Source: Streptosporangiaceae bacterium
GTDB lineage: Bacteria > Actinomycetota > Actinomycetes > Streptosporangiales > Streptosporangiaceae
Direction: 5' to 3'
DNA length: 18,531 nucleotides
NCBI GenBank assembly: GCA_030045215.1
Contig: JASIBJ010000760.1
Location: forward strand, 1-18,531
In this document: positions 17,050 through 18,531 of the stretch, one piece after another
How the letters are laid out: each line of letters starts with the position of its first letter
How positions within the stretch are numbered: position 1 is the stretch's first letter
Translations under genes and position numbers: made by a program
The notes under the pieces: model-generated
Seen by the model: only the letters and a program-made list of their open reading frames with translations
What the model was told of the DNA's origin: nothing
The model's database searches: none

Positions 17050-17153
17050 CCTGTAAGTTGTCGGACTCCCTGTAGGTTCTCGGCTTTTCAGCGGTCGCTT
17101 TGATCCGATATGTACCGGACAACTTACAGGGAGTGTGACAACTTACAGGGAGT
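17050..17153. repeat. Paired 19-bp repeats in inverted orientation (104 bp)
   Basis: CCTGTAAGTTGTC-like copies start at 17050 and 17069. Their reverse complement, GACAACTTACAGGGAGT, occurs at 17118-17134 and 17137-17153. Copies on each side are spaced 19 bp apart and the sides are inverted about a 31-bp centre, so the arms could pair over about 37 bp with few mismatches. Doubled terminal repeats are seen at the ends of some transposons, so a miniature element remnant is plausible. A terminator or a cooperative operator are alternatives. Confidence 0.85.
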
Positions 17154-17209
17154 CGAGCGAGGCCGTGGCAATGCCTCGTTGCACGTCGCCCGGCTCGAGT
17201 GGGTGACCA

Positions 17210-17223
17210 CCCGATAAATCGGG
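17210..17223. repeat. Short hairpin CCCGAT/ATCGGG
   Basis: A 6-bp perfect inverted repeat around AA, next to a GGGTG/CACCC repeat at 17201-17212. It could contribute to termination after prmC on the minus strand, but no U-run is present. Confidence 0.35.
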
Positions 17224-17296
17224 CGCAACGGACGCGGTGCCATGACGGGGGCGGCGATCGGGGGCCGGTTCCGGGCTCGCGCGCCGACCGCGGACG

Positions 17297-17350
17297 GACC
17301 CGCGGGGACGGGCTCGCTACGGCCGACCCGCGGGGACGGGCTCGCTACGG
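17297..17350. repeat. 26-bp duplication at the prmC 3' end
   Basis: Identical 26-bp copies at 17297-17322 and 17325-17350, with a 28-bp period. The second copy contains the prmC stop codon (17345-17347), so the first carries a duplicate of the gene's last bases beyond the stop. It looks like a slippage duplication that leaves prmC intact. Confidence 0.88.
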
Positions 17351-18205
17351 GCGAGTCGCGGTCACGAACCGGTCGCGGCCGACTAGGTCGAGATGATTGC
17401 GTGTCTGGAGCCAGCCGCGCTCCTCGGCGAATACCCAGTACACCGCCGCGCCCTGCTGGGCGCCGTGCTCGACTGCGACCAGTCCGCCTGGCCGCAGCAG
17501 CCGGCGCGCGGTCGCCTCGATGACCCGCACCGCGTCCATCCCGTCGGCGCCACCCCACAGCGCGGTCGCCGGGTCGTACTCCCCCACCTCCGGCGGCACC
17601 CACGACCCCACCGGAATATACGGGGGGTTGCTGACCACTAGGTCGACCGTCCCGTCGAGCTCGGTCAGTTCCGTGGCGAAGTCCCCGGCATGCAGCCGGA
17701 CCCGGCCCGCGGTATGCGGCGCGGCGGCGGCGCAGGCCTCGATATTCCGCTCGGTCCACTGCCGCGCCAGCGGGTCGGCCTCCACGGCGTGCACCTGAGC
17801 TCGCGGGACCTCCTGAGCTATCGACAGCGCAATGGCTCCTGACCCGGTGCCGAGGTCGGCCACGATCGGCTCGGCTACGTCCATCGCCGCCAGCTGCTCG
17901 ATCACCCAGCCGGTCATGACCTCGGTCTCCTGCCTGGGCACGAAGACACCCGGCCCGACCTCGAGCTCGAGATAGCGGAAAAAGGCCCGCCCGGTGATGT
18001 GCTGCAGCGGCTCGCGTGCCTCACGCCTCGCGATGTAGTCCCAGAACCGCGGATCAAAGTCGGCGTCGGGCACCAGGTGAAGCTGGCTGCGCGAGACTCC
18101 CTGCAGGTGCGCGGCGATCAGCTCGGCGTCAGCGCGCGGCGACTCGACCCCAGCGTCGGCCAGCCGCGCGGTCGCCAGCGCGATCTCGTCCATCAGCAGG
18201 CTCAT
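17345..18205 (-). CDS. Peptide chain release factor N5-glutamine methyltransferase (PrmC/HemK)
   Basis: A 286-residue S-adenosylmethionine-dependent enzyme that methylates the Gln of the GGQ motif in release factors RF1 and RF2. The N-terminal helical domain (1-75) binds the release factor and contains EPLQHITGRAFF (65-76). FVPRQETE (88-95) resembles the usual VPRPETE with Gln for Pro. The Rossmann methyltransferase domain has ADLGTGSGAIALSIA (116-130) and the catalytic NPPY (193-196). The ATG at 18205 has GGAG 9 bases upstream. It lies 140 bp downstream of prfA, whose product is its substrate, and both are probably cotranscribed. The stop codon lies in the second copy of a 26-bp duplication. 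Confidence 0.95.
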   Translation of the reverse strand: MSLLMDEIALATARLADAGVESPRADAELIAAHLQGVSRSQLHLVPDADFDPRFWDYIARREAREPLQHITGRAFFRYLELEVGPGVFVPRQETEVMTGWVIEQLAAMDVAEPIVADLGTGSGAIALSIAQEVPRAQVHAVEADPLARQWTERNIEACAAAAPHTAGRVRLHAGDFATELTELDGTVDLVVSNPPYIPVGSWVPPEVGEYDPATALWGGADGMDAVRVIEATARRLLRPGGLVAVEHGAQQGAAVYWVFAEERGWLQTRNHLDLVGRDRFVTATRP

Positions 18206-18230
18206 CGGACGACGCTCCGGCTTACCCCGT

Positions 18231-18283
18231 CATGATCATGTAGTGGTGCTCGCCCGATAGAAGCCGAACACTTCATGATCATG
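18231..18283. repeat. Inverted repeat of CATGATCATG palindromes between prfA and prmC
   Basis: CATGATCATG, itself a palindrome, occurs at 18231-18240 and 18274-18283. With flanks, the 15-base arms 18231-18245 and 18269-18283 match at 14 positions and are separated by 23 bases. A protein-binding site or a weak hairpin between the two genes are both possible. Confidence 0.65.
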
Positions 18284-18345
18284 GAACACGCGGCGCTGGC
18301 CATGCACGGCTCCCCGGCTCGCCTTGCCGCAGGACAAGGGCTCAC

Positions 18346-18531
18346 TCAGCTCGCCTGGGCACTGGCGATCTTCTCCGCCCGGTCCGCCTCGATCAGCGCG
18401 CTGATGACCGCGTCCAAGTCGCCGTCAATGACCTGGTCGAGGTTGTAAGCCTTGAAGCCGACGCGGTGATCGGAGATCCGGTTCTCAGGGAAGTTATAGG
18501 TGCGCACCCGCTGGGACCGGTCCACGGTCGC
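18346..18531 (-). CDS. Peptide chain release factor 1, C-terminal fragment
   Basis: The last 61 codons and the TGA stop (18346-18348) of prfA; the rest lies past the right edge of the window. RF1 recognises UAA and UAG and triggers peptide release on the ribosome. The fragment starts [20 protein letters not shown] and continues [20 protein letters not shown], matching the conserved RF1/RF2 C-terminus (RTYNFPQ, TDHR). The GGQ and PxT motifs are outside the window. The synteny prfA-prmC supports RF1 rather than RF2. It ends in a short Ala/Ser tail. Confidence 0.95.
   Translation of the reverse strand, partial: ATVDRSQRVRTYNFPENRISDHRVGFKAYNLDQVIDGDLDAVISALIEADRAEKIASAQAS

Larger units (their letters stand above)
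16702..17344. other. Repeat-filled region between prmC and sua5
   Basis: 643 bp with no gene I can support. It holds a 30-bp tandem array (16741-17030), a paired 19-bp inverted-repeat structure (17050-17153), a small CCCGAT/ATCGGG hairpin (17210-17223) and a 28-bp-period duplication reaching the prmC stop (17297-17350). Frames across the 30-bp array stay open on both strands because the period is a multiple of 3. The minus-strand frame 16708-17049 ends 6 bp before sua5 but has no convincing ribosome binding site or family. Confidence 0.65.

Noticed and set aside
16708..17122. Minus-strand reading frames of 113 and 145 residues made of 10-residue repeats
   Set aside because: They arise from the 30-bp tandem array, which leaves frames open on both strands. 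No ribosome binding site, family match or coding-like codon bias sets one frame apart.
17124..17759. 211-residue minus-strand frame overlapping prmC
   Set aside because: Out of frame with the well-supported prmC and made of Arg/Gly/Ala low-complexity sequence.

Overview
The window is a high-GC chromosomal segment from an actinobacterium. The minus-strand gene order prfA - prmC - sua5/tsaC - wecA - atpI - atpZ - atpB-E-F-H-A-G-D-C - DUF2550 is the conserved actinobacterial ATP synthase neighbourhood, also known from Mycobacterium tuberculosis and Streptomyces. Separate atpF and atpH genes (fused in mycobacteria) argue against a mycobacterium. I cannot name the genus from sequence alone.

Layout, left to right. 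Positions 1-454 hold no supported gene but contain a 36-bp tandem repeat and a plausible promoter. An aldehyde dehydrogenase gene (+, 455-1987) converges on a GMC flavin oxidoreductase gene (-, 2031-3671); together they could oxidise an alcohol to an acid. A 774-bp non-coding stretch follows, with a perfect 17-bp hairpin. Next comes a PduO-type cob(I)alamin adenosyltransferase gene (+, 4446-5039), which converges on the distal end of the ATP synthase operon.

Positions 5140-13730 carry the F1Fo ATP synthase operon on the minus strand. It starts with two small membrane proteins (AtpI, AtpZ), continues with the Fo genes (a, c, b), the stalk delta, and the F1 genes (alpha, gamma, beta, epsilon), and ends with a DUF2550 protein whose membrane anchor and body lie in different frames. 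Junctions are tight except for a 159-nt spacer before atpA that is fully open in the atpA frame, and a 147-nt spacer before atpB.

Positions 14050-18531 carry, also on the minus strand, a WecA-like polyprenyl-phosphate sugar-1-phosphate transferase with a long repeat-bearing tail, the tRNA threonylcarbamoyl-AMP synthase, the release-factor methyltransferase PrmC, and the 3' end of prfA. PrmC methylates the product of prfA, so that pairing is functional as well as positional. The 643-bp gap between sua5 and prmC is full of repeats: a 30-bp tandem array, a paired 19-bp inverted-repeat structure, and a 28-bp-period duplication at the prmC stop codon.

Overall this is a housekeeping locus. I see no defence system, CRISPR array, intact mobile element, rRNA or tRNA. 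The points worth a second look are the split DUF2550 gene, the open reading frame ahead of atpA, the repeat structures in the sua5-prmC gap, and the WecA tail.
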